The notes under the pieces were generated by a model. It was given only the letters and a program-made list of their open reading frames with translations, was not told the origin of the DNA and ran no database searches. From SIG588 sp045599305 (lineage in GTDB: Bacteria > Bacillota > Clostridia > Oscillospirales > Acutalibacteraceae): a DNA stretch of 33,103 bases. Below are positions 23,958-33,017 of this stretch, piece by piece; within the stretch, counting starts at the first letter, position 1; the number at the start of each line of letters is the position of its first letter. The translations under genes and the position numbers were made by a program. Location of the stretch: contig JAZRVU010000089.1 in the NCBI GenBank assembly GCA_045599305.1, positions 1 through 33,103 on the forward strand, written 5' to 3'.

Positions 23958-25142
23958 TCAGCTCCTTTTTCGCATCATACCGAAGACCACCGCGCAGGCG
24001 AGTGCCGAAATGACCGCCCACACAAGGAACATACTGCCGTAGCCCCACCGGCTGATGGTGACCCCGAAGATGGCGGAACTGACCGCGTGGCCGGTGTAGG
24101 TGGCGAAATCCATCATGCCGCTCACCGAGGAGACATTGCCGCTGGCGGCGAAACGCATGGGAAAAATGGAGAGCACGAAGGTGTTGATGACCGATGCGAA
24201 TGCGTAAATGACACTCAGACACACGGTGGCGGCCACCGCCGGGCACCATCCGCCGGCGAGCAGAACCGCTGCGGCCAGACAGACGGCAAAACTGACCAGC
24301 ATGGCTCGCCGGCCGCTGTTGCCGCATAGGCGCTGCACGGCGGGATAGGCCAGCCGTCCGAGCAGGCCCACCACCGGAATGAACAGAATATATAACGGGT
24401 TTTCCGTGGGGTCCACCCCGAAATCGGTGACGAAATAGTCCGCCATGAAGAGGCTGATGTTATCCTTCATGGCACCGTGGATCACGGCGGGCAGCAGCAT
24501 GAGGGCGATCTCCTTCACCGTGAACATCCGGAAAAAGGAGAGATGCGGCTTTTGGGGAGCGTCGGCCTGCGGCTGCACCCGCCCGATGCGGCGAAAGGCG
24601 ATAAAGGCGGCGGCGCCGCACAGCAGGGTGAACGCGCCGGGCAGCAAAAACGCCAGCCGCACATCAAAACGCGACAGGATAAAGGATACGATCAGGATGG
24701 CGGCGATATTGCCGGTGGCCACACTGGTGACCATCTGTGCCGCCTTTTTTCCGCTTTTCTCCCCATAGGTCTGTGCCACCACGCAGAGTATCACGCTCCA
24801 CAGCATCGACTGGCCATAGGCGTTCACCGCCCACATGGCCAGAAATGCCGGGAAGGGAGGCAGAAACGACACCGCGATATTTCCCGCGCCCGCAAAGAGC
24901 AGACCGCCGCAGATCATCACCCACGGCTTCACCCGGTCGCCGATGGCGCCGTTGACCATGCGCCCCACGGCATAGACGATGGAGAACACGCTGCCCAGCA
25001 GCGCCAGCTGTGCGGTGGAAAGCTGCCCCAGCGCATCCAGCGCCGGCTTGGCCAGCGACAGATTCAGCCGGGCGAGATAGATGGAGGTATAGGCGATGTA
25101 GGCGACGAGGAAGATCCCCGTCTGCCGGGTCTTTGACTGCAT
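23958..25142 (-). CDS. MFS transporter, OPA-like
   Basis: This 394-residue protein has twelve predicted helices in two halves with a central polar loop (about 188-208), the major facilitator layout. The first half carries ARLNLSLAKPAL and YAVGRMVNGAIGDRVKPW, the variant of the MFS loop 2-3 motif found in organophosphate:phosphate antiporter-like carriers. The second half has LGRLAYPAVQRL at the matching position. The substrate cannot be read from sequence. AAGGTGA lies upstream of the ATG. It sits 16 bases behind rnmV and four bases before the serine hydrolase, suggesting that the hydrolase acts on the transported compound (inference). Confidence 0.87.
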   Translation of the reverse strand: MQSKTRQTGIFLVAYIAYTSIYLARLNLSLAKPALDALGQLSTAQLALLGSVFSIVYAVGRMVNGAIGDRVKPWVMICGGLLFAGAGNIAVSFLPPFPAFLAMWAVNAYGQSMLWSVILCVVAQTYGEKSGKKAAQMVTSVATGNIAAILIVSFILSRFDVRLAFLLPGAFTLLCGAAAFIAFRRIGRVQPQADAPQKPHLSFFRMFTVKEIALMLLPAVIHGAMKDNISLFMADYFVTDFGVDPTENPLYILFIPVVGLLGRLAYPAVQRLCGNSGRRAMLVSFAVCLAAAVLLAGGWCPAVAATVCLSVIYAFASVINTFVLSIFPMRFAASGNVSSVSGMMDFATYTGHAVSSAIFGVTISRWGYGSMFLVWAVISALACAVVFGMMRKRS

Positions 25143-25158
25143 GGGAGGTCACCTTGGT

Positions 25159-25740
25159 TCAGCGTAAAAGTTGTATGTACTCCTCTTCGGTGCAGGTGAG
25201 ATTCAACACCTCGAGCAGGCGGTTGGCGGAAAGATAGGGCGGCAGCCCCATGGCGGCGAGCAGGGCGGCGCGGCGGGCGGCGCTGTCGGTGCCGCCGACC
25301 AGGCCGTCGGCACACATCCGCGCCTTGGTGAGCCACGGTACGGGCAGGGCATTTTCCTCACCGCAGACGGTGACGCCTGCGCGGCGCAGTGCCGCTTCGA
25401 GCAGGGCGGGATCGACTCCCTCCACCCCGAGCATCCCTTCCTTCGAGGGGGCGGGCTTGCGCCGCTCCTTTCCCGCGATGCGGGGACAGTAGGCGTTTTT
25501 GATCTGCTGCGGCGGGATGAAGCCCGTCAGGTGCTGCCGGATGAGGAAGCCCGCGGCGTCGCTGTCGGTCAGGATGACCAGCCCGCGCACGGCGGCCAGC
25601 CGGCGCAGCAGCGCGACCTGTTCGGGGTCCTTGAAAATGCGAAAGCCGTTGGTGGCCACGATGGGGGCGTCCACCACCTGCGCCACACGGGCGCGGTCGT
25701 GCTTGCCCTCCACCACCACCGCTTCTTTGATGCGCAGCAT
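25159..25740 (-). CDS. rnmV: Ribonuclease M5
   Basis: RNase M5 matures the 5S rRNA precursor in Gram-positive bacteria, cutting both strands near the mature ends. This 193-residue protein has the Toprim domain in its first 100 residues. Key residues are Glu11 in VVVEGKHD, TNGFRIF (30-36), and LTDSDAAGF with Asp59 and Asp61, the metal-binding pair. Length fits the family (about 180-190). GAGGGA precedes the ATG, which lies three bases behind the holA stop. Association with rRNA maturation genes such as ksgA is common elsewhere; here it is next to holA. Confidence 0.95.
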   Translation of the reverse strand: MLRIKEAVVVEGKHDRARVAQVVDAPIVATNGFRIFKDPEQVALLRRLAAVRGLVILTDSDAAGFLIRQHLTGFIPPQQIKNAYCPRIAGKERRKPAPSKEGMLGVEGVDPALLEAALRRAGVTVCGEENALPVPWLTKARMCADGLVGGTDSAARRAALLAAMGLPPYLSANRLLEVLNLTCTEEEYIQLLR

Positions 25741-25743
25741 GGG

Positions 25744-26793
25744 TCATTCCCTCTGCCGTGCCAGCACGATCAGCCGGGCGGTGGTCTCCTCCAGCACCAC
25801 GCGGTCATCGGCCATGGTGAACTTCAACCGCCGGTCAGCCTCGGCCAGCACCTCCAGTCCCTCGCGCAGCGTGGCGACAGACAGACGGGCGGCGTCCCGT
25901 GCGGCATTGCGCAGGCGGAACTCCTTGCCCTTGTAGCCGGGGTAGGCGGCGGCCACCGAGGCGACCGATTCCCCCGCGGCGGCGGCCAGCTTCATGCGAT
26001 AGAGGTCCGCCCACGCAGAGGCCAGCACGCCGTTGATCATGATGGGGTCTTCCTTTTGGGCGAACAGGCCGGCCAGCACGGCATAGGCCCCGGTATACTG
26101 CCCGGCGAGGATCGCCTTGGACAGATCGAACACACGGGATTCCAGATTGCGGGTGGCGGCACGCTCCACCAGTGCGCGGTCGATCTCGCCGCCGTCCGCC
26201 AATGCGGAGAGTTTATCCAGTTCCCCCAGCAGCAGGTGCAGGTCGTTGCCACACCATTCCAGCAGCAGACGTGCCGCCTCCGGCCGCATGGTGCAGCCCC
26301 GGCGCGCGGCACCGGAGACGAGCATCCGCACGATCTCCTCGGGCGTGCGGCGATCCAGTTTGACGAGGGCACCGTGTGTCTGTGCCGCGGCAAGAAAACT
26401 CTTCCACGCGGAATTTTTCGCGGCGGAGGGGGTCACCGCGTCATAATGAAAGATCAGCACACAGCAGTCGCTCGGCTCGGCAAGCAGCGCGAGCAGACGC
26501 TCGTGGGTATCGCTGTGGGCGGCGACATCATAGTCCCGCACCATCACGCAGCAGCGATCCGCCATCAGCGGCAGCGCCTCTGCGGCCTCTTCGATCTCGT
26601 CAAAGGTGCAGCGCATCCCGTCGAAGCGGTGGAGATTGAAGGAATCGAGCTCGTCGCTCTCCCCCATGGCACGGCGGCAGAGCTTTTGGGCATACTGCCC
26701 CACGAGGTACGTTTCCTCGCCGGTGAGCACATAGACCGGCAGCAGTTCCTCCTGCTTGAGGTGCTGCTTCAGCCGTTCCTCGTCCCATGCCAT
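25744..26793 (-). CDS. holA: DNA polymerase III subunit delta
   Basis: HolA is the clamp-loader subunit that opens the beta sliding clamp. The 349-residue product starts MAWDEERLKQHLKQEELLPV and continues YVLTGEETYLV, the typical HolA N-terminus with a degenerate P-loop region. It has ETTARLIVLARQ at the C-terminus. The central segment LLEWCGNDLHLLLGELDKL is the helical block common to the family. The ATG at 26793 is chosen because AAAGGAG lies eight bases upstream; an in-frame GTG at 26802 lies too close to that site. It follows comEC by 27 bases, the usual Firmicutes order comEC-holA. Confidence 0.93.
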   Translation of the reverse strand: MAWDEERLKQHLKQEELLPVYVLTGEETYLVGQYAQKLCRRAMGESDELDSFNLHRFDGMRCTFDEIEEAAEALPLMADRCCVMVRDYDVAAHSDTHERLLALLAEPSDCCVLIFHYDAVTPSAAKNSAWKSFLAAAQTHGALVKLDRRTPEEIVRMLVSGAARRGCTMRPEAARLLLEWCGNDLHLLLGELDKLSALADGGEIDRALVERAATRNLESRVFDLSKAILAGQYTGAYAVLAGLFAQKEDPIMINGVLASAWADLYRMKLAAAAGESVASVAAAYPGYKGKEFRLRNAARDAARLSVATLREGLEVLAEADRRLKFTMADDRVVLEETTARLIVLARQRE

Positions 26794-26820
26794 GCGGATC
26801 ACTCCTTTCCCGTCAGAGCA

Positions 26821-28899
26821 TCAAATCGTCAGATCGCCGCGTCCACGCGTCATCGCCGCCGTGCCGTCCTCCCCGGCCAGCGTCACCGGGTAACCGCCGG
26901 GCGGCAGTGCTTTCGCCGTGCTGCCCGCCAGTTCCGCCTCACAGCAGAGGATGGCGCGCCCTGCCGAAAGCGCGGTCACATGGCGGGGCAGTGCGCGGTC
27001 AAATATCAGCAGTGTCGCCTGCCGGTCATCTGCCGGCAGGTCGGCGGCATCGCCGCCCGCGGGGCAAAGCAGCACCCGCGTATCATCGAATGAAAAAGCG
27101 AACCAGTCGCCGCAGCGGGTGAGCGCGGCGCCCTCCCACAGCGAAAGCGTTTCGTCCGCGGCGGGCAATGTCCCGTCCGCACAGGCGCGCGTGACCGCGA
27201 TATGCTTTGACAAAGCGACCGCTTTCTCTTCAGTATACAATACAAAATCCAATCGGTCAATCCCCTGCCGGGTCAAAAATCGGGCGGCTTCCTCAATATT
27301 TCCCCTGCCGGTCAGCACCAGCGCCCGATGCCGCTCACAGGTGACCAGCAGAGCCGTACCGTTTGGCATCGGAGCGGTGACCACGGTGGTGACGCCCTGC
27401 ATCCCGGCCGTGCGCAGCAGCACGGCGGCCGCCAAGGTGACGGCGGCTGCCACCGCCGCCAGACGCAGTCCCCGGCCGCGGCACGCCCACCGGGCAAACC
27501 ACAGCAAAAACGGCAGGGCGCAGGCCCACACCAGCAGATACGGGCGATCCAGCGCCCAGACCGCGAAGGGCAGCGAGGCGATGGCGCGCACCAGCCGCAG
27601 CAGTACCCGCACCACACATTCCGCCGCCAGAAAGAGCGCAGATGCCAGAAAGCCCGTGCCGGGCAGACAGGCAAACAGGGTGCCCACGCAGCCGCAGGCC
27701 ACCGCGGCAGACACGAGCGGCTCGGTGAGCAGATTGCTCACCGGCGCCAGTACCGCCAGCCGCCCGAAGGTGAGGGCGGTGAAGGGCAGTGTGGCCAGCA
27801 TGGCGGCCAGCGTCACGAGCAGGGCGTCACGGCATTTGAGCAGCAGCCGCCACACACCGCTCGCCTGCGGCGGGCGGCCGAGCCATTCCACCGCGAGCAG
27901 GATGCCCCATGTGGCAGCCACCGAGAGCCGGAAACCGAGATCCCACACGGCATCCGGGTCAAAAAGCAGGATCAGCAACACCGCGCAGCCGAGTGAGTTT
28001 TTGCCGTCGGCCGGACGGCGAAACAGTTTGCCCGCCAGCACGATCGCGCAGGCGGCACCGGCACGCAGCGCGGAAAGCCCGAAGCCGGTGAGCGCGGCAA
28101 ACACGCCCACCATCGGCAGCGCGATCGCCGCGGCCGTGCGGTGACCCACGCCGCAAAAGCGCAGGATGCCCCACAGTCCCAGCACGACCAGCGTCATGTG
28201 AAAACCGGAGACCACCAACTGATGCGGCAGACCGGCATCGGCAAAGGCATCGCGCACATCGGCCGACAGTTCGCTTTTGTCGCCCAGACAGAGAGCGCGC
28301 AGCACGGCACCCGGCTCCCCGCCGGTCTTTTTGTCCACCCGGTCGATCACCCACTGCCGCCACCGCTCGCACAGCGAAAGCAATGTGGTGCTTTCCGGTT
28401 TCTGCTCCCATGCGCCCACCGCCCACGCGGTGAGACAGACGCCGTCGTCACGCGCCTCGTCGGTCACGGAAAGATAGAGTGGTGCGGCGGCGCAGTCCCC
28501 GGGGTCGAACGTCCCCTGCTCCTGCCCCACCCAGACGAACAGGCGCGTATCCTTCGGTAATTCTCCTTTCGTCACCGCGGCGGTGTAGGCGACGGCCTTT
28601 TCGGTGCGGGTCACTTCTTTTTGAAAACGCACCGAGGCGGTGACCGTCTGCCCCTCCAGCGCCCGCAGGGGGCGGATGTACAGATAGTCCCGTGCCGCAA
28701 AAACGCAAAAGGCGGCAACTGCCGCAAGCAGTGCCGCCAGAATGGGTTCGTTATACCGGGTGCGGCGGATTGCCAGCGCCAATAAAAACAGGAGTGCCCC
28801 GGCCACCGCCACGGCCAGTGCCGCGTGCGCGCCGATCAGGGTGGCGGCCAGCATACAGCCGCCGTAGGACATCCCCACCGTGAACAGCGGCCGCTTCAT
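26821..28899 (-). CDS. comEC: ComEC/Rec2 family competence protein with a degenerate C-terminal domain
   Basis: ComEC forms the inner-membrane channel for DNA uptake. From the ATG at 28899 (MKRPLFTVGMSYGG) the protein has 692 residues; an ATG at 28953 overlapping typA would add 18 residues, and neither start has a strong ribosome binding site. Helices at about 10-70 lead to a soluble OB-like region (75-165). The ComEC signature HQLVVSGFH (226-234) then opens the competence membrane domain of about eight helices. The last 195 residues align by pattern with the metallo-beta-lactamase domain but lack its HxHxDH metal motif and the DVGQGD start. The channel is supported; nuclease activity is doubtful. 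Confidence 0.9.
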   Translation of the reverse strand: MKRPLFTVGMSYGGCMLAATLIGAHAALAVAVAGALLFLLALAIRRTRYNEPILAALLAAVAAFCVFAARDYLYIRPLRALEGQTVTASVRFQKEVTRTEKAVAYTAAVTKGELPKDTRLFVWVGQEQGTFDPGDCAAAPLYLSVTDEARDDGVCLTAWAVGAWEQKPESTTLLSLCERWRQWVIDRVDKKTGGEPGAVLRALCLGDKSELSADVRDAFADAGLPHQLVVSGFHMTLVVLGLWGILRFCGVGHRTAAAIALPMVGVFAALTGFGLSALRAGAACAIVLAGKLFRRPADGKNSLGCAVLLILLFDPDAVWDLGFRLSVAATWGILLAVEWLGRPPQASGVWRLLLKCRDALLVTLAAMLATLPFTALTFGRLAVLAPVSNLLTEPLVSAAVACGCVGTLFACLPGTGFLASALFLAAECVVRVLLRLVRAIASLPFAVWALDRPYLLVWACALPFLLWFARWACRGRGLRLAAVAAAVTLAAAVLLRTAGMQGVTTVVTAPMPNGTALLVTCERHRALVLTGRGNIEEAARFLTRQGIDRLDFVLYTEEKAVALSKHIAVTRACADGTLPAADETLSLWEGAALTRCGDWFAFSFDDTRVLLCPAGGDAADLPADDRQATLLIFDRALPRHVTALSAGRAILCCEAELAGSTAKALPPGGYPVTLAGEDGTAAMTRGRGDLTI

Positions 28900-28930
28900 C
28901 AGTGTGGTCGGCGGGTGGGCGCCGGTGCCG

Positions 28931-30757
28931 TCAGGCTTTCTTCTTTGCCGCATCTTTCATGCGCTGTTCTTTCGACAGCGTGCGCTTGCGCAGACGGATG
29001 GACTTGGGGGTGACCTCCACCAGTTCATCGTCGTTGATGAATTCGAGCGACTGCTCGAGCGACAGCACCGTGGGCGGCGTGAGGCGCAGTGCCTCATCCG
29101 ACCCGGCGGCGCGCATATTGGTGACGTGCTTCTTTTTGCAGACGTTCACCACGATATCCTCGTCCTTGGGCGATTCGCCCACGATCATGCCCTCATAGAC
29201 CGGCACGCCCGCGCCCACGAACAGCACGCCGCGATCCTGCGCGTTGAACAGACCGTAGCTGCTGGTGTCGCCGCCCTCATAGGAGATAAGGGAGCCCTGC
29301 GTGCGCTGCGGGATATCGCCCTTGAAGGGCTCGTAGCCGTCGAACACGCTGTTCATGATACCGTTGCCGTTGGTATCGGTGAGGAACTGCTGCCGGTAGC
29401 CCATCAGGCCACGGGCGGGGATGCGGAATTCCAGATGGCTGATGCCGGTGTCCCGGGTGCCCATATCCACGATCTCCGCCTTGCGGGAGCCCAGCTTTTC
29501 CATCACGGCGCCGACATATTCCTCCGGTACCTCCACCATCAGCAGTTCGATGGGCTCGAGCAGGTGGCCGTCGGCATCCTGCTTATAGATGACCTGCGGA
29601 CGGCTGACGGCAAATTCAAAGCCCTGCCGGCGCATGGTCTCGATCAGAATGGAGAGGTGCAGTTCCCCGCGCCCCGACACCTTGAAAGCATCGGTGGTGT
29701 CGGTCTCCTCCACCCGCATACTCACGTTGGTCTGCACTTCCTTGAACAGACGGTCGCGCAGGTTGCGGCTGGTGACATATTTGCCCTCCTGCCCGGCAAA
29801 GGGACTGTTGTTCACCATGAACACCATCGAAATGGTGGGCTCATCGATGCGCACGAAGGGCAGTGCCTCCACGTGCTCGGGATCGCAGGCCGTCTCACCG
29901 ATATTCAGATCCGGGATGCCGGTCACTGCCACGATATCGCCGATGCCGGCGGTGTCGTGTTCCACCCGCTGCAGCCCTTCGAACTGGAAAAGCTTGCCGA
30001 TGCGGGCGTGCGCGGTGGTGCCGTCGGCACGGGCGATGGTGACGGCCTGCCCGTTTTTCACCGAGCCGCGCTCCACACGTCCCACACCGATGCGGCCGAC
30101 ATAGTCGTCGTAGTCGATATTGGAGAAGAGCAGCTGCAGCGGCTCATCCGGCTCCCCTTCGGGGGCGGGAACTTCCCGCAGGATAGCCTCGAACAGCGGC
30201 TTCATGTCCCCCTCGCGCACATTCGGGTCATCGGAGGCATAGCCGTCACGCGCGGAGGCGTAGACCACGGGAAAATCCAACTGATCCTCGTCGGCGCCGA
30301 GCTCGATGAACAGATCGAGGATCTCGTCGATCACCTCGGCCGGGCGGGCGCCGTCGCGGTCGATCTTGTTGATGACGACCAGCGGCTTTTTGCCCAGTCC
30401 CAGCGCCTTTTTCAGCACGAAGCGGGTCTGCGGCATGCAGCCCTCGAACGCATCGACCAGCAGCAGCACGCCGTCCACCATCAGCAGGATGCGCTCCACC
30501 TCGCCGCCGAAATCGGCGTGGCCGGGAGTGTCCACGATATTGATCTTGGTATCACCGTACATGACGGCGGTGTTTTTGGCCAGAATGGTGATGCCGCGCT
30601 CACGCTCCAGATCGTTCGAGTCCATCACCCGCTCGGCTACCTGCTCGTTGGCGCGGAAGATGCCGCTCTGGTGCAGCAGTTGGTCGACCAGCGTGGTCTT
30701 GCCGTGGTCGACATGGGCGATGATGGCGATGTTGCGCAAATTCTCTCTCTTACTCAA
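28931..30757 (-). CDS. typA: Translational GTPase TypA/BipA
   Basis: TypA is a ribosome-binding GTPase of the EF-G family, needed for 50S assembly and growth under stress. The 608-residue length is typical. G1 is AHVDHGKTT (14-22), followed by the switch I block RERGIT, G3 DTPGHADF and G4 NKID. The C-terminal domain carries GRGELHLSILIETMRR and RIPARGLMGYR, diagnostic for TypA. The start appears to be TTG at 30757, with AAGAGA nine bases upstream; the only nearby ATG, at 30765, hits a stop after five codons. Its last 23 bases overlap an alternative comEC start. It has its own promoter. Confidence 0.96.
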   Translation of the reverse strand: MSKRENLRNIAIIAHVDHGKTTLVDQLLHQSGIFRANEQVAERVMDSNDLERERGITILAKNTAVMYGDTKINIVDTPGHADFGGEVERILLMVDGVLLLVDAFEGCMPQTRFVLKKALGLGKKPLVVINKIDRDGARPAEVIDEILDLFIELGADEDQLDFPVVYASARDGYASDDPNVREGDMKPLFEAILREVPAPEGEPDEPLQLLFSNIDYDDYVGRIGVGRVERGSVKNGQAVTIARADGTTAHARIGKLFQFEGLQRVEHDTAGIGDIVAVTGIPDLNIGETACDPEHVEALPFVRIDEPTISMVFMVNNSPFAGQEGKYVTSRNLRDRLFKEVQTNVSMRVEETDTTDAFKVSGRGELHLSILIETMRRQGFEFAVSRPQVIYKQDADGHLLEPIELLMVEVPEEYVGAVMEKLGSRKAEIVDMGTRDTGISHLEFRIPARGLMGYRQQFLTDTNGNGIMNSVFDGYEPFKGDIPQRTQGSLISYEGGDTSSYGLFNAQDRGVLFVGAGVPVYEGMIVGESPKDEDIVVNVCKKKHVTNMRAAGSDEALRLTPPTVLSLEQSLEFINDDELVEVTPKSIRLRKRTLSKEQRMKDAAKKKA

Positions 30758-30793
30758 AACGAGTCATCTCTTTCAACAGAATATAACTGGGAT

Positions 30794-30822
30794 AGTATAT
30801 CACAAAGTCGGGCATTTCACAA
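30794..30822 (-). promoter_or_regulatory. Promoter of the typA operon
   Basis: On the minus strand, TTGTGA (30822-30817) and TATACT (30799-30794) are separated by 17 bases, about 36 bases upstream of the TTG start of typA. It may drive typA through the tightly packed genes down to ispE. Confidence 0.65.
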
Positions 30823-30832
30823 GACGTAAGTG

Positions 30833-30856
30833 TGACAAAAAACGAAGAATTTCGGT
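30833..30856 (-). terminator. Weak terminator candidate behind asnB
   Basis: On the minus strand a 4-bp stem CGAA/TTCG around ATTC is followed by six T residues, shortly after the asnB stop. The stem is short, so partial readthrough into typA is likely. Confidence 0.3.
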
Positions 30857-30863
30857 GATGCAT

Positions 30864-32696
30864 TCATCTATTTTCCCCGAAATAGACCTCATACCACACA
30901 AGGAACATATACACCGTCCAGATGCGGCGGGAATTGTCCGTCTTGCCCGCGCGGTGCCGGTCGAGCAGCTTCACGAGTTCGCCGGTGTGAAAGAATTTCT
31001 CTGCCGTGGGCGAGGTGAAAGCCGCCCGTACCTTTTCATAATACTTGTCCTCTTTCAGCCACACGCGCACCGGCACCGGAAAGCCGAGCTTCGGGCGGGT
31101 GGAGTCGGCCGGCGGCATATGCCGTGCCGCCGCCTGCCGCATGGCGTATTTGGTGGTGCCGTGGGCGATGCGGTGCTTGGCGGGGATGCGCGATGCCACC
31201 GCGAACACCTCTTTATCGAGGAAGGGCACCCGCAGCTCGAGTGAATGGGCCATACTCATACGGTCGGCCTTGAGCAGGATATCCCCCACCATCCAGCGGT
31301 TGATGTCCAGCAGCTGCATACGGGTCACGTCGTCCTGTCCGCGGCTCTTCTCATAATACTCCCGCGTGAGCAGGGTGGGGTCGCCGGCGGGGATACTTTT
31401 GAGCAGGCGGCGCTTTTCGTCCTTATGGAACATATACGCGTTGCCGATGAAGCGCTCCTCCACCGTCTGCGCCCCGCGCAGCAGGAAAGAGCGGCCCTTG
31501 AACTCCGGCAGCGGGCGCACCAGTGCGGCCGCCGCACGGCGCAGAAAGCGCGGCAGCTTCTGATATCCGGCAAGCGAGAACGGCTCGTGATAGATGCGGT
31601 AGCCGCCGAACAGCTCATCGGCGCCCTCGCCCGAAAGCACGACCTTCACCTTTTCGGCCGCGAGTTTGGCCACGAAATAGAGCGCGACGCAGGCCGGGTC
31701 GGCCAGCGGCTGATCGAGATAGTACTGCACCTGCGGCAGGGCGTCCCAGTATTCCTCCTCGCCGATGATATGCACGGTGTGGTCGATGCCGATGGCACGG
31801 GCCAGATCGGCGGCAAAACGGCTCTCGTCGTAGTGCTCGCCGTTGTCAAAGCCGACGGTGAACGCTTTCTGCCCGCCGAAATAGGAGGCGACCCAGCAAG
31901 AATCCACGCCGCCGGAAAGAAAGCAGCCGACCTCCACATCGCTGATGCGGTGCGCCTCCACCGATTCGGTGAACGCGCGGTCGATCTCATCCACCGCTTC
32001 CTCGAGCGTCATGTCCTCGTCGGGGGCAAAGGTGGGCTCCCAGTAGCGGTCAATGGTGATCTCGCCGCCGCGCACCCACATGAAATGGGCGGGCGGCAGA
32101 CAGCAGACGCCTTTGAAGAAGGTGGCCGGCGGCACGACATACTGGAACGAGAGATAGCTGTCCAGCGCCTCGGGATTGAACTCCTTCACGAAATCGGGAT
32201 GCTCCAGGATGCACTTGATCTCAGAGGCGTAGATCACCCGGCCGTCCGGCAGTTGGGTGTAGTGCATGGGCTTGATGCCGAAAAAGTCGCGCGCGATGAA
32301 CAGCGACCCGTCGGTCTTGTTATAGATCGCGAAGCCGAACATCCCGCGCAGACGGGGCAGCAGGTCTTCCCCCCACTGCTCAAAGCCGTGGAGCAGCACC
32401 TCGCTGTCGGAATGGGTGGCGAACACGTGTCCCGCGGCGAGCAGTTCCTCGCGCAGGTCACGGTAATTGTAGATCTCGCCGTTGAAGGTCAGCACCAGCG
32501 TGCCGTCCTCGTTATACAGCGGCTGATGACCGGCCTCCAGGTCGATGATGCTCAGCCGCCGAAAGCCCATGGCCACCCGGTCATCGGTGAAAAAGCCGTC
32601 GGAATCCGGGCCGCGATGAGTGATGCACTCCGTCATCCGACGCAGCACCTGCTCACGGTCGATCACCTCGCCGGTAAAACCACATAATCCGCACAT
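30864..32696 (-). CDS. asnB: Asparagine synthase (glutamine-hydrolysing)
   Basis: AsnB makes asparagine from aspartate, ATP and glutamine. The 610-residue protein begins MCGLCGF with the glutaminase nucleophile Cys2, which fixes the ATG at 32696; TGGAGGA lies nine bases upstream. The amidotransferase domain has THRGPDSDG, LTFNGEIYNYRDLRE and HSDSEVLLH. The synthetase domain has the PPi loop LSGGVDS, then GEGADELFGGY. The length and the clean second domain fit ordinary asparagine synthase B of the 610-640-residue type, rather than an asparagine-synthase-like enzyme of peptide or antibiotic biosynthesis. No partner genes for such a pathway are nearby. It has its own promoter. Confidence 0.95.
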   Translation of the reverse strand: MCGLCGFTGEVIDREQVLRRMTECITHRGPDSDGFFTDDRVAMGFRRLSIIDLEAGHQPLYNEDGTLVLTFNGEIYNYRDLREELLAAGHVFATHSDSEVLLHGFEQWGEDLLPRLRGMFGFAIYNKTDGSLFIARDFFGIKPMHYTQLPDGRVIYASEIKCILEHPDFVKEFNPEALDSYLSFQYVVPPATFFKGVCCLPPAHFMWVRGGEITIDRYWEPTFAPDEDMTLEEAVDEIDRAFTESVEAHRISDVEVGCFLSGGVDSCWVASYFGGQKAFTVGFDNGEHYDESRFAADLARAIGIDHTVHIIGEEEYWDALPQVQYYLDQPLADPACVALYFVAKLAAEKVKVVLSGEGADELFGGYRIYHEPFSLAGYQKLPRFLRRAAAALVRPLPEFKGRSFLLRGAQTVEERFIGNAYMFHKDEKRRLLKSIPAGDPTLLTREYYEKSRGQDDVTRMQLLDINRWMVGDILLKADRMSMAHSLELRVPFLDKEVFAVASRIPAKHRIAHGTTKYAMRQAAARHMPPADSTRPKLGFPVPVRVWLKEDKYYEKVRAAFTSPTAEKFFHTGELVKLLDRHRAGKTDNSRRIWTVYMFLVWYEVYFGENR

Positions 32697-32751
32697 AGGG
32701 CGTTTCCTCCACATTCAAATCCTCGGCGGCGCCTGCGCACCGCCCTTTGAT

Positions 32752-32780
32752 ATTTTACCACATTTTTTCAAAAAGCACAA
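32752..32780 (-). promoter_or_regulatory. Promoter of asnB
   Basis: On the minus strand, TTGTGC (32780-32775) and TAAAAT (32757-32752) are separated by 17 bases. The 5' leader of about 45 bases is GC-rich (GGCGG...CCGCC could pair). No T-box features were recognised. Confidence 0.65.
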
Positions 32781-32968
32781 CCGTTTTCAAAAGAAAGGTC
32801 ACAGTATCAGCGCACAGGAACGCCCCGCCAAACAGGCCGATGACCATTCCGATCACATCCCGAAATATTATCCTTGATGATTATAAACGGAAACACACCA
32901 AATTGCAAGAAAAAAGTACTTGTCCGGAAAAAAAGAGAAAAAGAAAAGCGATTTTTTTCAAAAAGCGC

Positions 32969-32997
32969 TTGACATTCCCCACCGTTCGTGCTATCAT
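32969..32997 (+). promoter_or_regulatory. Promoter of tRNA-Tyr
   Basis: A consensus TTGACA (32969-32974) and TATCAT (32992-32997) are separated by 17 bases, 20 bases before the mature tRNA start. The stretch 32781-32968 upstream is A-rich and shows no gene. Confidence 0.8.
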
Positions 32998-33017
32998 ATA
33001 GCACGTCACTTGAGCAT

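Noticed and set aside
25171..27093. Plus-strand open frame of 640 residues opposite rnmV, holA and comEC
   Set aside because: It has the same shadow composition, spans three real genes and has no ribosome binding site or domain.
30864..32696. Asparagine-synthase-like enzyme of a lasso peptide or other natural product pathway
   Set aside because: The protein has the full two-domain AsnB structure with Cys2, and no precursor, protease or transporter partner is adjacent.
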